Shown here one piece after another: positions 44,846 to 54,671 of a stretch of DNA of 64,000 nt. The notes beneath the pieces were generated by a model. It had not been told where the DNA came from. It did not search any database and was given only the letters and a program-made list of their open reading frames with translations. Source of the DNA: Haloarcula regularis (GTDB lineage: Archaea > Halobacteriota > Halobacteria > Halobacteriales > Haloarculaceae); NCBI RefSeq assembly GCF_029338315.1, contig NZ_CP119794.1, positions 2,170,001-2,234,000 on the forward strand, in the 5' to 3' direction. The position numbers and the translations under genes are program-made. The first letter of the stretch is position 1. Every line of letters starts with the position of its first letter.

Positions 44846-46144
44846 CTATTCGTCCGAGAGATTGCCCAGTTTGTCCATCAACTCGGCCGCCAATTTGGGG
44901 TCGTCTTCGAGTGCCTGTGCGATAGCGTCGGCGTCTTTGTACTCTTCAAGAGTCTCGGCCTGCTCTTTCTCTTCGCCGATCTTCTCCTCCATTTGGTCCA
45001 TCGCACCGCGCGCGTCGGGTGTGTATATGGTGCCACAGCGGGAGCACGCTTTCGCGTTCGGTTGGAGCGGGTTGCCACAGACACCGCACACGTCGGGTGA
45101 AAGCGGGGATTCGTCGTCGGGCTCACGTATCCCCCAACCCTCCTCGGCCCGCTTCACATGGTCGTCGCCGCTTAGATGCGAATACGTGGTTTCCATAACC
45201 TGACTGGATTCGTCGTGCCCGATGAGATACTTAATTGTATCATCGGGTAGGTTGTGGTCCCGCTTCGCGATTGTAACGAAATTGTGCCGGAGTGCGTGCG
45301 GGTGCATCGGTTTCTCGATATCCGTCTCTTCCTTGATATCGGCCATTACCCGGCGGATAGTCTCGCCAGAGACGGGCGTCGAAGGGTCCACAGCGGAATA
45401 GCTCGGGCGGCCCGTAATCAGGTAGTTTTCCGGGTCGGCCGTATCCGGGTGGTAGTCCAACCAGTTTTGGAGTGCTCCTTTCGCCCCCAGGAGCGGGCGC
45501 TTTCCGTTGCGGTCCTGAGCGCCCTTGAGTCCGTCCACATTCGGATTGAGGCGATACGTGCCCTCTTGCACGTCGACGTCTTTCAGGCGTAGCGTGCGTA
45601 TCGCCTCGCGCCGTTGGCCGGTATAGAGTAGAAGGTCGAAGAGTGCCCTGTCGCGTGCGTTCGTGGCGGCCTCTTGGGCCTCGTTTATCTCCTCGCGCGT
45701 GAGCATATCGTTCGGGTCGACGGGCGAAGCCGATTTTGAGTGAATCGGAATCTCGTCAGGGTCGACCCCAAAATCGTGGTAGCGGTAAAACTTCCGTAGC
45801 GCGGCCTGGTAAGAGCGAAGCGTTCCTTTGGTGATTCCGTCGTCGCCGACGTGTGGGTGAGAGCCGTCGTGCATAGACTGCATATCGGCTTTTAGGTCGG
45901 ACAGCGTGGCTTCGGTCAAATCACGGTCGCGGGCGAACTGTGCGAGTCGATAGACCCACGACATTAGCGTGCCAGGCGTCCGCGTGCTTTCTCCTGGTGG
46001 GCAGGAAATCATCACGTTGTGGTCGTCATATGCTCGGACCAGCTCGCGTATTGCTTCGGCTGTCTCCTCGTCGATCTCTCCGTCCTCGACGTAGCCAGTA
46101 AACGTTTCAAGTCGCCGTTCGTACTTTTCTCTTGGAGTGGTCAT
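44846..46144 (-). CDS. Site-specific tyrosine integrase with C-terminal zinc ribbon
   Basis: A protein of 432 residues. The N-terminal core-binding domain (about residues 1-135) includes LMSWVYRLAQFARDRDL and TLRSYQAALRKFYRYHD. The catalytic domain shows the first Arg in LLLYTGQRREAIRTLRLKDV, HALRHNFVTIAKRD (HxxR), LIGHDESSQVMETTYSHL with His and the nucleophilic Tyr near residue 330, and then a zinc ribbon (CGVCGNPLQPNAKACSRCG) and an acidic coiled tail. It lies 75 bases from the right attachment site, with its 5' end toward it, as expected for the element's integrase. ATG 46144 is used; ATG 46162 is in frame upstream. Confidence 0.88.
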   Translation of the reverse strand: MTTPREKYERRLETFTGYVEDGEIDEETAEAIRELVRAYDDHNVMISCPPGESTRTPGTLMSWVYRLAQFARDRDLTEATLSDLKADMQSMHDGSHPHVGDDGITKGTLRSYQAALRKFYRYHDFGVDPDEIPIHSKSASPVDPNDMLTREEINEAQEAATNARDRALFDLLLYTGQRREAIRTLRLKDVDVQEGTYRLNPNVDGLKGAQDRNGKRPLLGAKGALQNWLDYHPDTADPENYLITGRPSYSAVDPSTPVSGETIRRVMADIKEETDIEKPMHPHALRHNFVTIAKRDHNLPDDTIKYLIGHDESSQVMETTYSHLSGDDHVKRAEEGWGIREPDDESPLSPDVCGVCGNPLQPNAKACSRCGTIYTPDARGAMDQMEEKIGEEKEQAETLEEYKDADAIAQALEDDPKLAAELMDKLGNLSDE

Positions 46145-46218
46145 GGCCTTGACCCACTCCACCTTTCATATCCAGGCAGTATAGTAGTGCCGGAGAATCA
46201 ACACAGGTCATGGGTTAG

Positions 46219-46260
46219 TTCGACCACAACAAGCAGTCGGGCATCGCCGACTTCATGTGA
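46219..46260 (+). pseudogene. polC: Displaced native 3' end of polC
   Basis: Reads FDHNKQSGIADFM and then TGA in one frame. NKxxGIADFM-stop is the ordinary C-terminus of haloarchaeal DP2 as I know the family. No polC sequence precedes it (element DNA begins immediately upstream), so it is the original tail separated by the insertion. It is the strongest evidence for the integration site. Confidence 0.85.
46221..46235 (+). other. Right attachment site (attR)
   Basis: CGACCACAACAAGCA within DHNKQ, matching the left site at CGACCACAA and, after one mismatch, AAGC (nine bases perfect, 13 of 14 in total). It lies between the integrase gene and the native polC remnant. Confidence 0.75.
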
Positions 46261-46386
46261 GTGCGGTTGAGCGAACCAGTTCCCCGTGCTCTCGAGGCCA
46301 CGTGCGTACCAGATAGGGGCGTCGTGTGACGGTCGTGCGACGACCGTCCGATGGGTGCTTTTGACCCTCTGTGTCGTCCTTGCGAT

Positions 46387-46608
46387 ATGGTCACACGCCC
46401 TGACGACGGGGCGACGTTCGAGTCGCCGGCGGCGCCCAGCATCCAGGTACCCGAGTGCGGGCCGACCCTCTCGCCCAGCACGCTCTACCAGCTCGAGATA
46501 GCGGTCCTGAAACACCAGGTGGCCGAACTCGAGTCGGAACTGGAACGTAGAGAACAACAGCGACAGGCGCTCGTCGACCGGTACGAGCGACTCTTAGAGC
46601 GACGGTAG
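46387..46608 (+). CDS. Small coiled-coil protein (73 residues)
   Basis: Begins MVTRPDDGATFESPAAPSIQ and ends in a long charged helix (VAELESELERREQQRQALVD, then RYERLLERR), typical of a short coiled coil. No known domain. It originally followed polC directly, before the insertion. Its stop is four bases from the convergent serA stop. Confidence 0.55.
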   Translation: MVTRPDDGATFESPAAPSIQVPECGPTLSPSTLYQLEIAVLKHQVAELESELERREQQRQALVDRYERLLERR

Positions 46609-46612
46609 GGGG

Positions 46613-48197
46613 TTACTCGTCGCCGAGGGCGACGTAGGTGGTCTCGATGATGCGGTCGTCGGCGTTCAGGGTCTCGAGCAGTTCCGCGGGCGGTCTCTCG
46701 TCTAAGTTGTAGACCGAGAGCGCCTCGCCGCCGATGGTCCGGCGGCCGTTGAACATCCCCGCGATGTTGATGTCGGACTCGCCCAGCGCCGTCCCGATGA
46801 AGCCGATGGTCCCGGGTTCGTCCTTGTTCCGGACGACCAGCATGTGGCCGTGGGGGACCGCCTCGATGCGGTGGCCGTCGATGCGGACGATGCGGGACTC
46901 CTCGCCGCCAAAGCGGGTCCCACAGACGGAGACGGAGTCCTCGCCGTCGGAGACGGTGACGGTGATGAGGCTCTGGTAGTCCTCGGCGGAGCTGGTCTTG
47001 GACTCGGTGACGTCGATGCCCCGTTCCTTGGCTATCTGGGGGGCGTTGACCGCGTTGACCTGCATGTCCGAGGGTTCGAAGACGCCCTTCAGCGCGCTGG
47101 CGGTGACGTACTCGACGTCCTGGTCGGCGATGTCGCCGGCGTAGGCGACCTCGACGGTGGACATGTGCTTGTCGAACAGCTGGACCGCGATGCGGCCGGC
47201 GGTATCGGCCAGGTCGAGGTACGGCTGGACCTGTTCGAACGTCGCGCGGTCGATAGAGGGGGCGTTCAGGGCGTTGGCGACCGGTTCCTCGTTGAACGCG
47301 GCGACGACCTGGTCGGCCGTGGAGGTGGCGACGTTCTCCTGGGCGGCCTCCGTCGAAGCGCCCAGATGGGGCGTGACGATGATGTCCTCGACGTCCAGCA
47401 GCGGACTGTCGGGGTCGAGCGGTTCCTCGCCGAAGACGTCAAGCGCCGCACCCTTCAGGACGCCGTCCTCGACGGCCTCGGCCAGCGCCGGTTCGTCGAC
47501 GATGCCGCCGCGGGCGCAGTTGACGACGTAGCCGCCCTCGAGCTGGGCGAGTTCCTCCTCGCCGATCATGTTCTCGGTCTCGGGGGTCAGGGGCGTGTGG
47601 ATGGTGACGAAGTCGGCGGCCGCGAGACACTCGTCGAGCTCGTCGACGAGCTCGGCGCCGAACTGGCTGGCGCGTTCCTCGCTGATATAGGGGTCGAAGG
47701 TCACGATGTCCATCCCGAGGTGACCCAGCCGCTTTGCCACCTCCTGGCCGACGCGGCCGAAGCCGACGACGCCCAGCGTCTTGTTGTTGAGCTCGGTACC
47801 GAGGAACTCGCCTTTGGCCCACTCGCCCGCTTTCAGGCGCTCGTGGGCCTGGGATGGAGCGCGCGGTGGCGAAGGCCATCGCGACAGAGTGTTCGGCGGC
47901 GGCGCGGACGTTGCCCTCGGGGGCGTTCGCGACGACGACACCGTGGTCGGTGGCGGCGTCGATGTCGATGTTGTCGACGCCGATGCCGGCCCGGCCGACG
48001 ATGACGAGTTCGGGGGCGGCCTCGAACAGCGCCCTCGAGACGTCCGTGCCGGAGCGGACGATGAGCGCATTGGCGTCGGAAACGGCGTCGAACAGTGCCT
48101 CGCCCTCGACGTCGTAGGCTGTCTCGACCTCGTGGCCCGCTTCGCGGAGGCGTTCGAGTCCGGCGTCCGCGATGGGGTCCGTGACGAGTACCTTCAT
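46613..48197 (-). CDS. serA: D-3-phosphoglycerate dehydrogenase (one frameshift near 47852)
   Basis: First step of serine synthesis (3-phosphoglycerate + NAD+ to 3-phosphohydroxypyruvate). The restored product is about 528 residues. The substrate domain starts MKVLVTDPIADAGLERLREA; the NAD site is LGVVGFGRVGQEVAKRL. Catalytic Arg (NCARGGIVDE), Glu (DVFGEEPLD) and His (TPHLGASTEAAQ) are present. The C-terminus has an ASB domain and an ACT domain (GTIGFIGTALGESDINIAGM). At 47851-47853 two bases appear lost from a C run (RSIPQAHERL expected). It is a long-type SerA with allosteric domains. Confidence 0.92.
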
Positions 48198-48432
48198 ACC
48201 GGGTCGGACTTCCTGGGGGGCCATAACGCTTGTTTTCTCGTCGCGTGTGGACGCGACCCGAACCGCAGACAGGCGAGAGACGAACGTCGGGGAAACCGGC
48301 GGTCGGTGGACCTGGCAACCGGTATTCGGGACGCGGGCACGACGAGATATGACCGCTCGAGCGGGCTGATAAGATGTCGTTACCTGTCGAGAACCGTCGA
48401 CAGCGTCTCGACGACCGGGTCGAAACCGACGC

Positions 48433-48600
48433 TTACCGCCAGGCCGGGAGCGAGGCCGCCTCTCCGAGTGGAAGTGTGAGATAGGCGTCGTCCTGCGAGA
48501 TGTCCGCGATGATGAGGGTGTCGGTCGTGCCTTCCTCGACGGAAGCCATGACCTCTCCGTCCGCAGCAACTTCCACTGGGGCAACCGTATCCGGCTCCAT
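48433..48600 (-). CDS. DUF7556-like small protein (55 residues)
   Basis: Translates as MEPDTVAPVEVAADGEVMAS, VEEGTTDTLIIADISQDDAY and LTLPLGEAASLPAWR: a short acidic beta-rich protein of a family seen widely in haloarchaea, function unknown. A TATA box (CTTAAATACTG, minus strand, 48620-48630) lies about 25 bases before the ATG, indicating a leaderless transcript, which supports the gene despite its size. Confidence 0.6.
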   Translation of the reverse strand: MEPDTVAPVEVAADGEVMASVEEGTTDTLIIADISQDDAYLTLPLGEAASLPAWR

Positions 48601-48969
48601 GCATGATAATATGTAACAACAGTATTTAAGTATAGCGGAACCGAGGCACGGCGCGTCAGTGCTGTCAGAATTAGCATCGGTCGGTCACTGCGATTCTCAT
48701 CCGTGAAACGGGGCTACTGTTAGTTTCCTGTAACCACTCGATTCGGGCGTCTGGAAGAGTAATTCGGGATGACCACGGGTAAGTGGCTGTTATCGTGAAC
48801 GATTCCCCTAGTGACAGGACGGCAGTAGGGGACGCTCGACCGGCGTTCGCGGGTCGAGGGAGTTACCGACGCCGCGAGGCGGCTGGGGGAGGACGCCGAG
48901 GGCTCCGCTGGCGGTCGAACGCGGCGGATGTTAAGGACTTAGTAGGTGCGGGGCGGACCCTTTGGCAGT
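48601..48969. other. Intergenic region between the DUF7556-like and CBS genes
   Basis: About 370 bases with no credible gene. It contains the DUF7556 promoter at the left edge (TATTTAAGTATAGC, 48622-48635) and a weak TATA-like TGTTAAGGACTTAG near 48929-48942 before the CBS gene. The middle is ordinary GC-rich sequence with no repeats or RNA fold that I can identify. Confidence 0.4.
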
Positions 48970-49814
48970 ATGAACGTTGCAGACGTCATGACGCCTCGCT
49001 CGGATGTCGTCACCGTCGAGATTCCCGGCACCCGTGACGACGTTCTCGAGTACCTCCAGGAGCGGGCGTTCTCGTCCGTCCCCGTGATCAAAGAGACCGA
49101 CGACGGCGAGGAGTTCCGTGGCATCGTCTCCCGGGACGCCCTCATCGACCGGCCAGACGAAGACCAGCTGGCACTGCTCGTCGAGGAAGTCGAGACCACG
49201 ACCGCGGAAGCCACCGTCGAGGAGGCCGCCCGCCTGATGGTCGAGAAGGGCGAACGCAGACTGCCCGTCGTCGACGGCGAGCTCGAGGGCATCGTCACCG
49301 TCACCGACGTCATCCGCGCCATCGCCAACGGCGACGTCGACGGGGAGACGGAGGTCGGCGACCTGGCGGGCCGCGACATCAACTGCATCTACGCCGGGAC
49401 GCCGCTGACGGTCGCCGAGCGGGAGCTGGCCCACGCCGGCGTCCCCTACGGCGTCGTCTTAGACGACGACGGCGACACGGCGGGCATGCTGACCGAGGTG
49501 GACATCATCGAAGTGGCCCGGGTCGTCGAGGGCGAGGACGACACCGGCGACTCCATCGCCGGCCAGGACGACGAGTGGGCCTGGGAAGGTATCAAGGCCG
49601 TCGGCGGTCGCTACATGCCCACCCGCAACGTCGAGATCCCGGTCGAACCCGTCAGCGAGTTCATGACCGAGGACCTGATAACCGTCAACAAGCGCCGGAC
49701 CGCCACCGAAGTGGCCCAGTGATGATAGAGCACGAGATCGAGCAGATTCCGCTGGTCTCCGGGTCGGACCTGGTCGGCATCGTCCGCGACATCGACCTGC
49801 TGAGGGCCCTATGA
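48970..49814 (+). CDS. Four-CBS-domain protein (one frameshift near 49720)
   Basis: A protein of about 281 residues when restored. CBS repeats: MNVADVMTPRSDVVTVEIPG (with later VPVIKE), TTTAEATVEEAARLMVEKGE with RRLPVVDGELEGIVTVTDVI, a third divergent copy (AGTPLTVAERELAHAGVPYG), and SEFMTEDLITVNKRRTATEV followed by EQIPLVSGSDLVGIVRDIDL. At 49720 the codon reads TGA in place of ATG: one lost base splits the last CBS repeat. CBS pairs bind adenine nucleotides. It overlaps the glyS start by four bases, suggesting coupling with glycyl-tRNA synthetase. Confidence 0.8.
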
Positions 49815-51547
49815 GCGAGGGCGAGCGCCTCACCGAGCTGGCCAAGCGACGGGGCTTTTTCTTCCCTGCCGCCGGGGCCTACGGCGGCGCCGCCGGCTTC
49901 TGGACCTACGGCCCGCAGGGCGCGGCCCTGAAGTCGAACGTCGAGGAGGCCTGGCGCGACCGCTTCGTCGTCAAGGAGGGCCACCAGGAGATATCGGCCC
50001 CGGACGTGATGCCCGAACCCGTCTTCGAGGCCTCGGGCCACCTGGACGGCTTCGACGACATGATCGTCGAGTGTGGCGAGTGCGGTGCGACCCACCGGGC
50101 CGACCATGTCGTCGAGGACAACACCGACATCGAGGAGGCCGAGTCCCTGCCCAACGAGGAGGTCATGGCGATCATCGCCGACCACGACATCCCTTGCCCC
50201 TCCTGTGGTGCGTCGCTGGCCGGCGAACCCGTCGAGAACTTCAACCTCATGTTCGAGACCAACATCGGACCGGGCACCTCCTCGCCGGGCTACCTTCGGC
50301 CGGAGACGGCTCAGGGCATCTTCGTCGAGTTCCCGCAACTTTCCGAGTACGCCCGCAACCAGTTGCCCTTCGGCGTCGCCCAGATCGGCAAGGCCTACCG
50401 CAACGAGATCTCGCCGCGGAAGTCCCTCGTGCGTGTGCGTGAGTTCACGCAGGCCGAACTGGAGCACTTCGTCGACCCCGAGGAGGACGAACCGCCCCTC
50501 GATCGTGTCGAAGACGTCGTCCTCCCGCTGTACTCCGGCGAGTCCCAGCAGGCCGACGACGGCGGTCAGGTCGACTTGACCGTCGGCGAGGCCGTCACGC
50601 AGGACGTCGTCGCCAGCGACTGGGTGGCCTACTACCTGGGCGTCGCGAAAGACTGGTACGAGCGCGTCGGCGTCGACATGGACCGCTTCCGGTTTCGCCA
50701 GCACCTGCCGGGCGAACTGGCCCACTACGCCTCGGACTGCTGGGACGCCGAGGCCGAGATCGACGGCGACTGGATCGAGATCACCGGCTTCGCCTACCGG
50801 GGCAGCTACGACCTCGACAAGCACGCCGAACACTCCGGCGAGGACTACACCGTCTTCAAGCAGTACGACGACCCCGTCACGGTCGAACGGCCGACGGTCG
50901 ACCCCGACATGAGTTACCTGGGGCCGGAGTTCGGCGGTGTGGCCGGCGAGGTGGCCGACGCGCTCGACGCCCTGGCCGCGCGGGACCCCGAGGCCTTCGA
51001 CGGCGACGAGGTGTCCGTCGAGGTGGGCGGTGAGTCCTACACAGTGCCGGTCGAGCAGACGAACTTCGCCGTCGAGGAAGTGACCGAGAGCGGCGAGCAC
51101 GTCACGCCCCACGTGGTCGAGCCCTCCTTCGGCGTCGGCCGGATCGTCTACACGGTGCTGGCCCACGCCTACGCGACCGACGAGGTCGACGGCGAGGAGC
51201 GGACCTACCTCGATCTCCCGGCAGAACAGGCCCCGACGACCGTCGGCGTCTTCCCGCTGATGGACAGAGATGGGATGGACGACTACGCCCACGATATCGC
51301 CGGCGCGCTCCGGGCTGCCGGGCACTCGGTCACCTACGACGACTCGGGGGCCATCGGCCGGCGCTACCGCCGCCAGGACGAGGTCGGCACCCCCTACTGC
51401 GTGACCGTCGACTACGAGTCCCTCGAGGAGGACACGGTGACGCTCCGGGAGCGTGACTCGACCGCGCAGAAGCGCGTCTCCATCGACGGGTTGGCCGAGA
51501 CGCTCGAGCAGTTGACCGCCGGCGAGACGACCTTCGACGACCTGTAA
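49811..51547 (+). CDS. glyS: Glycyl-tRNA synthetase
   Basis: Class II synthetase, 578 residues, intact. It begins MSEGERLTELAKRRGFFFPA, with FWTYGPQGAALKSNVEEAWR (motif 1 region). A zinc-finger insertion (CGECGATHRAD and CPSCGAS) precedes NLMFETNIGPG, LRPETAQGIFVEFPQL and the GKAYRNEISPR signature of motif 2. PSFGVGRIVYTVLAHAY is motif 3. The C-terminal anticodon-binding domain (TTVGVFPLMDRDGMDDYAHD) ends at FDDL. It is the eukaryal/archaeal alpha2 type. Confidence 0.95.
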   Translation: MSEGERLTELAKRRGFFFPAAGAYGGAAGFWTYGPQGAALKSNVEEAWRDRFVVKEGHQEISAPDVMPEPVFEASGHLDGFDDMIVECGECGATHRADHVVEDNTDIEEAESLPNEEVMAIIADHDIPCPSCGASLAGEPVENFNLMFETNIGPGTSSPGYLRPETAQGIFVEFPQLSEYARNQLPFGVAQIGKAYRNEISPRKSLVRVREFTQAELEHFVDPEEDEPPLDRVEDVVLPLYSGESQQADDGGQVDLTVGEAVTQDVVASDWVAYYLGVAKDWYERVGVDMDRFRFRQHLPGELAHYASDCWDAEAEIDGDWIEITGFAYRGSYDLDKHAEHSGEDYTVFKQYDDPVTVERPTVDPDMSYLGPEFGGVAGEVADALDALAARDPEAFDGDEVSVEVGGESYTVPVEQTNFAVEEVTESGEHVTPHVVEPSFGVGRIVYTVLAHAYATDEVDGEERTYLDLPAEQAPTTVGVFPLMDRDGMDDYAHDIAGALRAAGHSVTYDDSGAIGRRYRRQDEVGTPYCVTVDYESLEEDTVTLRERDSTAQKRVSIDGLAETLEQLTAGETTFDDL

Positions 51548-51548
51548 G

Positions 51549-52139
51549 ATGGCCGACGAGGTCGCCCGGCGACTGGTCCACGCCTCGGGGTCGGCGGTCC
51601 CCCTCGCGCACCTGCTGGCCCCCGGCCTCGTCACCTGGACCGTCGTGAAGGCCGTCATGGCGCTGGCCGTGGGCGTCGCCGTCTGCCTCGAGTTCTTTCG
51701 CCTCTCGGTCGGCCTCGACTGGGCCATCTACGACCGCCTGACCCGCGAGTACGAACAGGACAACCCGGCGGGCTACGCGCTGTACATGGTCGGGATGGCG
51801 GCCGTCGCGTGGGCGGTCGGCGTCGCCGGGATGACCACCGCCGTCGCGGTCCCCGCGATGCTGATGCTCACCGTGGGCGACCCCATCAGCGGCCTGCTGG
51901 GCTCTGCGGACGCGAGCAACGTCAAGCAGGCCTGGGTCCTGCTGGTGATGTTCGGCGTCTGCACCCTGCTCGCGGCGCCGTTCGTGCGCCCGGTCGCGGC
52001 GGTTCTGGGCGGTGCTGCGGCCACCTTCGCCGACGGCGTCAAGCCCCGCATCGCCGGCTACGTCGTCGACGACAACCTCTCGATTCCGGTGCTCGGCGCC
52101 GCCGCGATGTGGGCCGGCGTGGTCGTCGTGCCGCTCTGA
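51549..52139 (+). CDS. Dolichol kinase-like membrane protein (SEC59/COG0170)
   Basis: A protein of 196 residues with about six hydrophobic segments. It begins ADEVARRLVHASGSAVPLAH, typical of the RK/xxH start of the CTP-dependent dolichol/polyprenol kinase family, and contains LTVGDPISGLLGSADASNVK, the family's conserved GD..A core. It probably phosphorylates a polyprenol or isoprenoid alcohol in the membrane. It begins one base after the glyS stop. Confidence 0.75.
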   Translation: MADEVARRLVHASGSAVPLAHLLAPGLVTWTVVKAVMALAVGVAVCLEFFRLSVGLDWAIYDRLTREYEQDNPAGYALYMVGMAAVAWAVGVAGMTTAVAVPAMLMLTVGDPISGLLGSADASNVKQAWVLLVMFGVCTLLAAPFVRPVAAVLGGAAATFADGVKPRIAGYVVDDNLSIPVLGAAAMWAGVVVVPL

Positions 52140-52213
52140 GTCGGCGACGGGACCGGTCCACTTTCACCGCGCTACCTGAACCCTTAACCGCCACCGGGGC
52201 CAACGCCCGGGCA

Positions 52214-54671
52214 ATGGCGACCACCGACGCCGAGTCCGGTGGCGAGCACGTCGATCGCGCGCTGGTGACGCCGGAGTTCCTCGAGAACCGCCGGTACCAG
52301 GTCGATCTGGCCGAGACGGCGAGCCGGGACCACGCGCTCGTCTGTCTCCCGACCGGACTCGGCAAGACCACCGTCTCGCTGCTGGTCACCGCCGAGCGAC
52401 TGGCGACCGTCGGCGGGAAGGCGCTCCTGCTGGCCCCGACGAAGCCGCTGGTCCAGCAACACGCCGAGTTCTACCGCGAGGCCCTCGAACTCGAGGACGA
52501 CGACGTCGTCGTCTTCACCGGCGAGGTCCGTCCCGACGACCGCGCGGCACTGTGGGCGGACGCCCGCGTCGTTATCGCGACCCCGCAGGTCGTCGAGAAC
52601 GACCTGGTGGGCAACCGGATCTCCCTCGCCCCGGTCACGCACTGCACCTTCGACGAGTGCCACCGCGCGACCGGCGACTACGCCTACAACTACATCGCCG
52701 AGCGCTACCACGCCGACGCCGAGGACCCGCTGGTGACCGGGATGAGCGCCTCGCCCGGCGACGACGAGGAAGCGATCCTGGAGGTGTGTGAGAACCTCGG
52801 GCTCTCGGAGGTGGCCGTGATGACCGAGGACGACGCCGACGTCGCCGAGTACACCCACGACACCAGCGTCGAGTGGAAGCGCATCCAGTTGCCCGAGGTC
52901 GTCCTCGAGATCCGCGACGCCATCAACGAGGTTGTCGCGGAGCGACTCGAGAAAGCTGCGCGACCTGGGGGTGACCCGCAAGACCTCGCCGGACATCTCC
53001 GAGCGCGAGATACAGGGGATGCAGGCCGAGTTGCGGAAGCTGATGGACAACGACCAGAGCGAGGGCTACAAGGGGATGAGCCTGCTCGCCGAGATCCGCA
53101 AGCTGCGGACCGCCGTCACCTACGTCGAGACCCAGAGCGTCGAGTCGCTGGTCCGGTACTTCGAGCGCCTGAAGGAGGCCGCCCGCTCGTCGGGGGCGTC
53201 GAAGGCCGACCAGCGACTCGTCTCGGAGCCAAAGATTCGCGAGGCGATGCGCAAAGCGAACGGCTACGACGATCTGCACCCGAAGTTCCGCCAGACGCGG
53301 ATGTTGCTCGCCGAGACGCTGGGCATCGAGAACGGCGAGCGCATCATCGTCTTCACGGAGTCCCGGGACACCGCTGAGACGCTCGTGGAGTTCCTCTCCG
53401 GACACTTCGACGTCGAGAAGTTCGTCGGGCAGAGCGACACCGACGGGAGCGAGGGCATGACCCAGACCGAGCAACAGGACACGCTCGACCGCTTCCGAGC
53501 CGGGGAGTTCGAGGTGCTGGTCTCGACCTCCGTCGCCGAGGAGGGCCTGGACGTCCCCGAGGTCGACCTCGTGCTCTTCTACGAACCCGTGCCGACGGCC
53601 ATCCGGGCCATCCAGCGCAAGGGCCGGACCGGCCGCCAGGCCGAGGGCCGCGTCGTCGTCCTGCTGGCAGAGGACACCCGCGACGAGGCGTACTTCTGGA
53701 AGGCCCGCAACGACCAGAAGCGGATGCAAAACGAACTCCAGGAGCTCAAGGGCGTCGCCGGCGAACTGGAGGCCCGCCTCGACCAGACCGCCTTGGACGA
53801 GTACGACGGGAAGAGCGGTGCGGACGACGAATCGGGCGAGGAGGCGGCGAGCAGTCCACCCGAAACGGGGGGCGAACAGGACCCTGATTCGACGAGCGAG
53901 GACGGCCAGGCGGGGCTGGACGCGTTCGCACCCGACCCCGGTGACGACGACAGCGAGGGCGTCGATACCGAGGACCTGGAGGGCGCCGTCGCAAAGCCCG
54001 AGAACGACACCGACGACGTCGAGATCGTGGCCGACCAGCGGGAACTCGACTCGACCATCGCTCGGGACCTCTCGACGCGCGACGGCATCCAGACACGCCT
54101 CGAGACGCTCGCGGTCGGGGACTACGTCCTCTCGGACCGCGTGGTCGTCGAGCGCAAGACCGTCTCGGACTTTCTGGATACGCTGACCGGCGGCGACCGC
54201 TCGATGTTCGAGCAGGTCGGCGACGCCGCGCGCCACTACGCCCGCCCGGTGGTCGTCATCGAGGGCGAGGACCTCTATGGCGCCCGGAACGTCCACCACC
54301 GGGCCATCCAGGGCGCGCTGGCCTCGCTGGCCGTCGACTTCGGCGCCTCGGTGCTGCGGACCAGCGACGAGGCCGAGACGGCAGACCTGCTGGCCGTCGT
54401 CGCCGGGCGCGAACAGGACGTCTCCGAGCGAGAAGTGAGCGTCCACGGCGAGAAACAGTCCCGGACCCTGCCCGAACAGCAGGAGTACGTCGTCGCGTCC
54501 ATCGGCGAAGTGGGGCCGGTCACGGCCCGGAGCCTGCTGGCGCACTTCGGGAGCGTCGAGGCAGTGATGACCGCCGGGAAGGAGGACCTGCTCGAGGTCA
54601 CCGGCGTCGGCGAGGTGACCGCCGAGCGCGTCCGGGACGTCGTCGGGAGCGCCTACGGCGAGCGCGACTAG
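52214..54671 (+). CDS. hef: Hef helicase/nuclease (XPF family; one extra A near 52953)
   Basis: DNA-repair protein that acts on stalled forks. The SF2 helicase domain has LVCLPTGLGKTTVSLL near residue 40, APTKPLVQQH, the DECH box (FDECHRATGDYAY), SASPG and VAEEGLDVPEVDLVLFYEPV, AIQRKGRTGRQ. An acidic linker of about 110 residues follows, then the XPF-type nuclease: VADQRELDSTIARDLS, then LSDRVVVERKTVSDFL (ERKxxxD). A C-terminal (HhH)2 (VGPVTARSLLAHFGSVEAVM) ends the protein. At 52952-52954 AAA replaces AA, breaking the frame between the helicase parts. Restored length is about 818 residues. Confidence 0.92.

Larger units (their letters stand above)
30032..46229. mobile_element. Integrated genetic element in the 3' end of polC
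   Basis: A foreign segment of about 16.2 kb bounded by CGACCACAA at both ends. Just past the right copy lies the displaced native polC end (46219-46260); at the left end the element provides a substitute polC end. The integrase gene lies next to the right end. Internal order: membrane protein, IS-like cargo segment, second recombinase, minus-strand replication block (primase, helicase, orf329, origin candidate, zinc proteins), plus-strand block (RHH, zinc finger, three unknowns, ATPase), large repeat protein, integrase. No capsid gene was recognised, so an integrative plasmid and a new virus both remain open. Confidence 0.85.

Noticed and set aside
46261..46386. Possible tRNA gene next to attR as the integration target
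   Set aside because: No cloverleaf or T-loop sequence could be found; the polC tail explains the site.
49685..51727. 680-codon open frame antisense to glyS
   Set aside because: Shadow frame; the sense strand has an intact synthetase.
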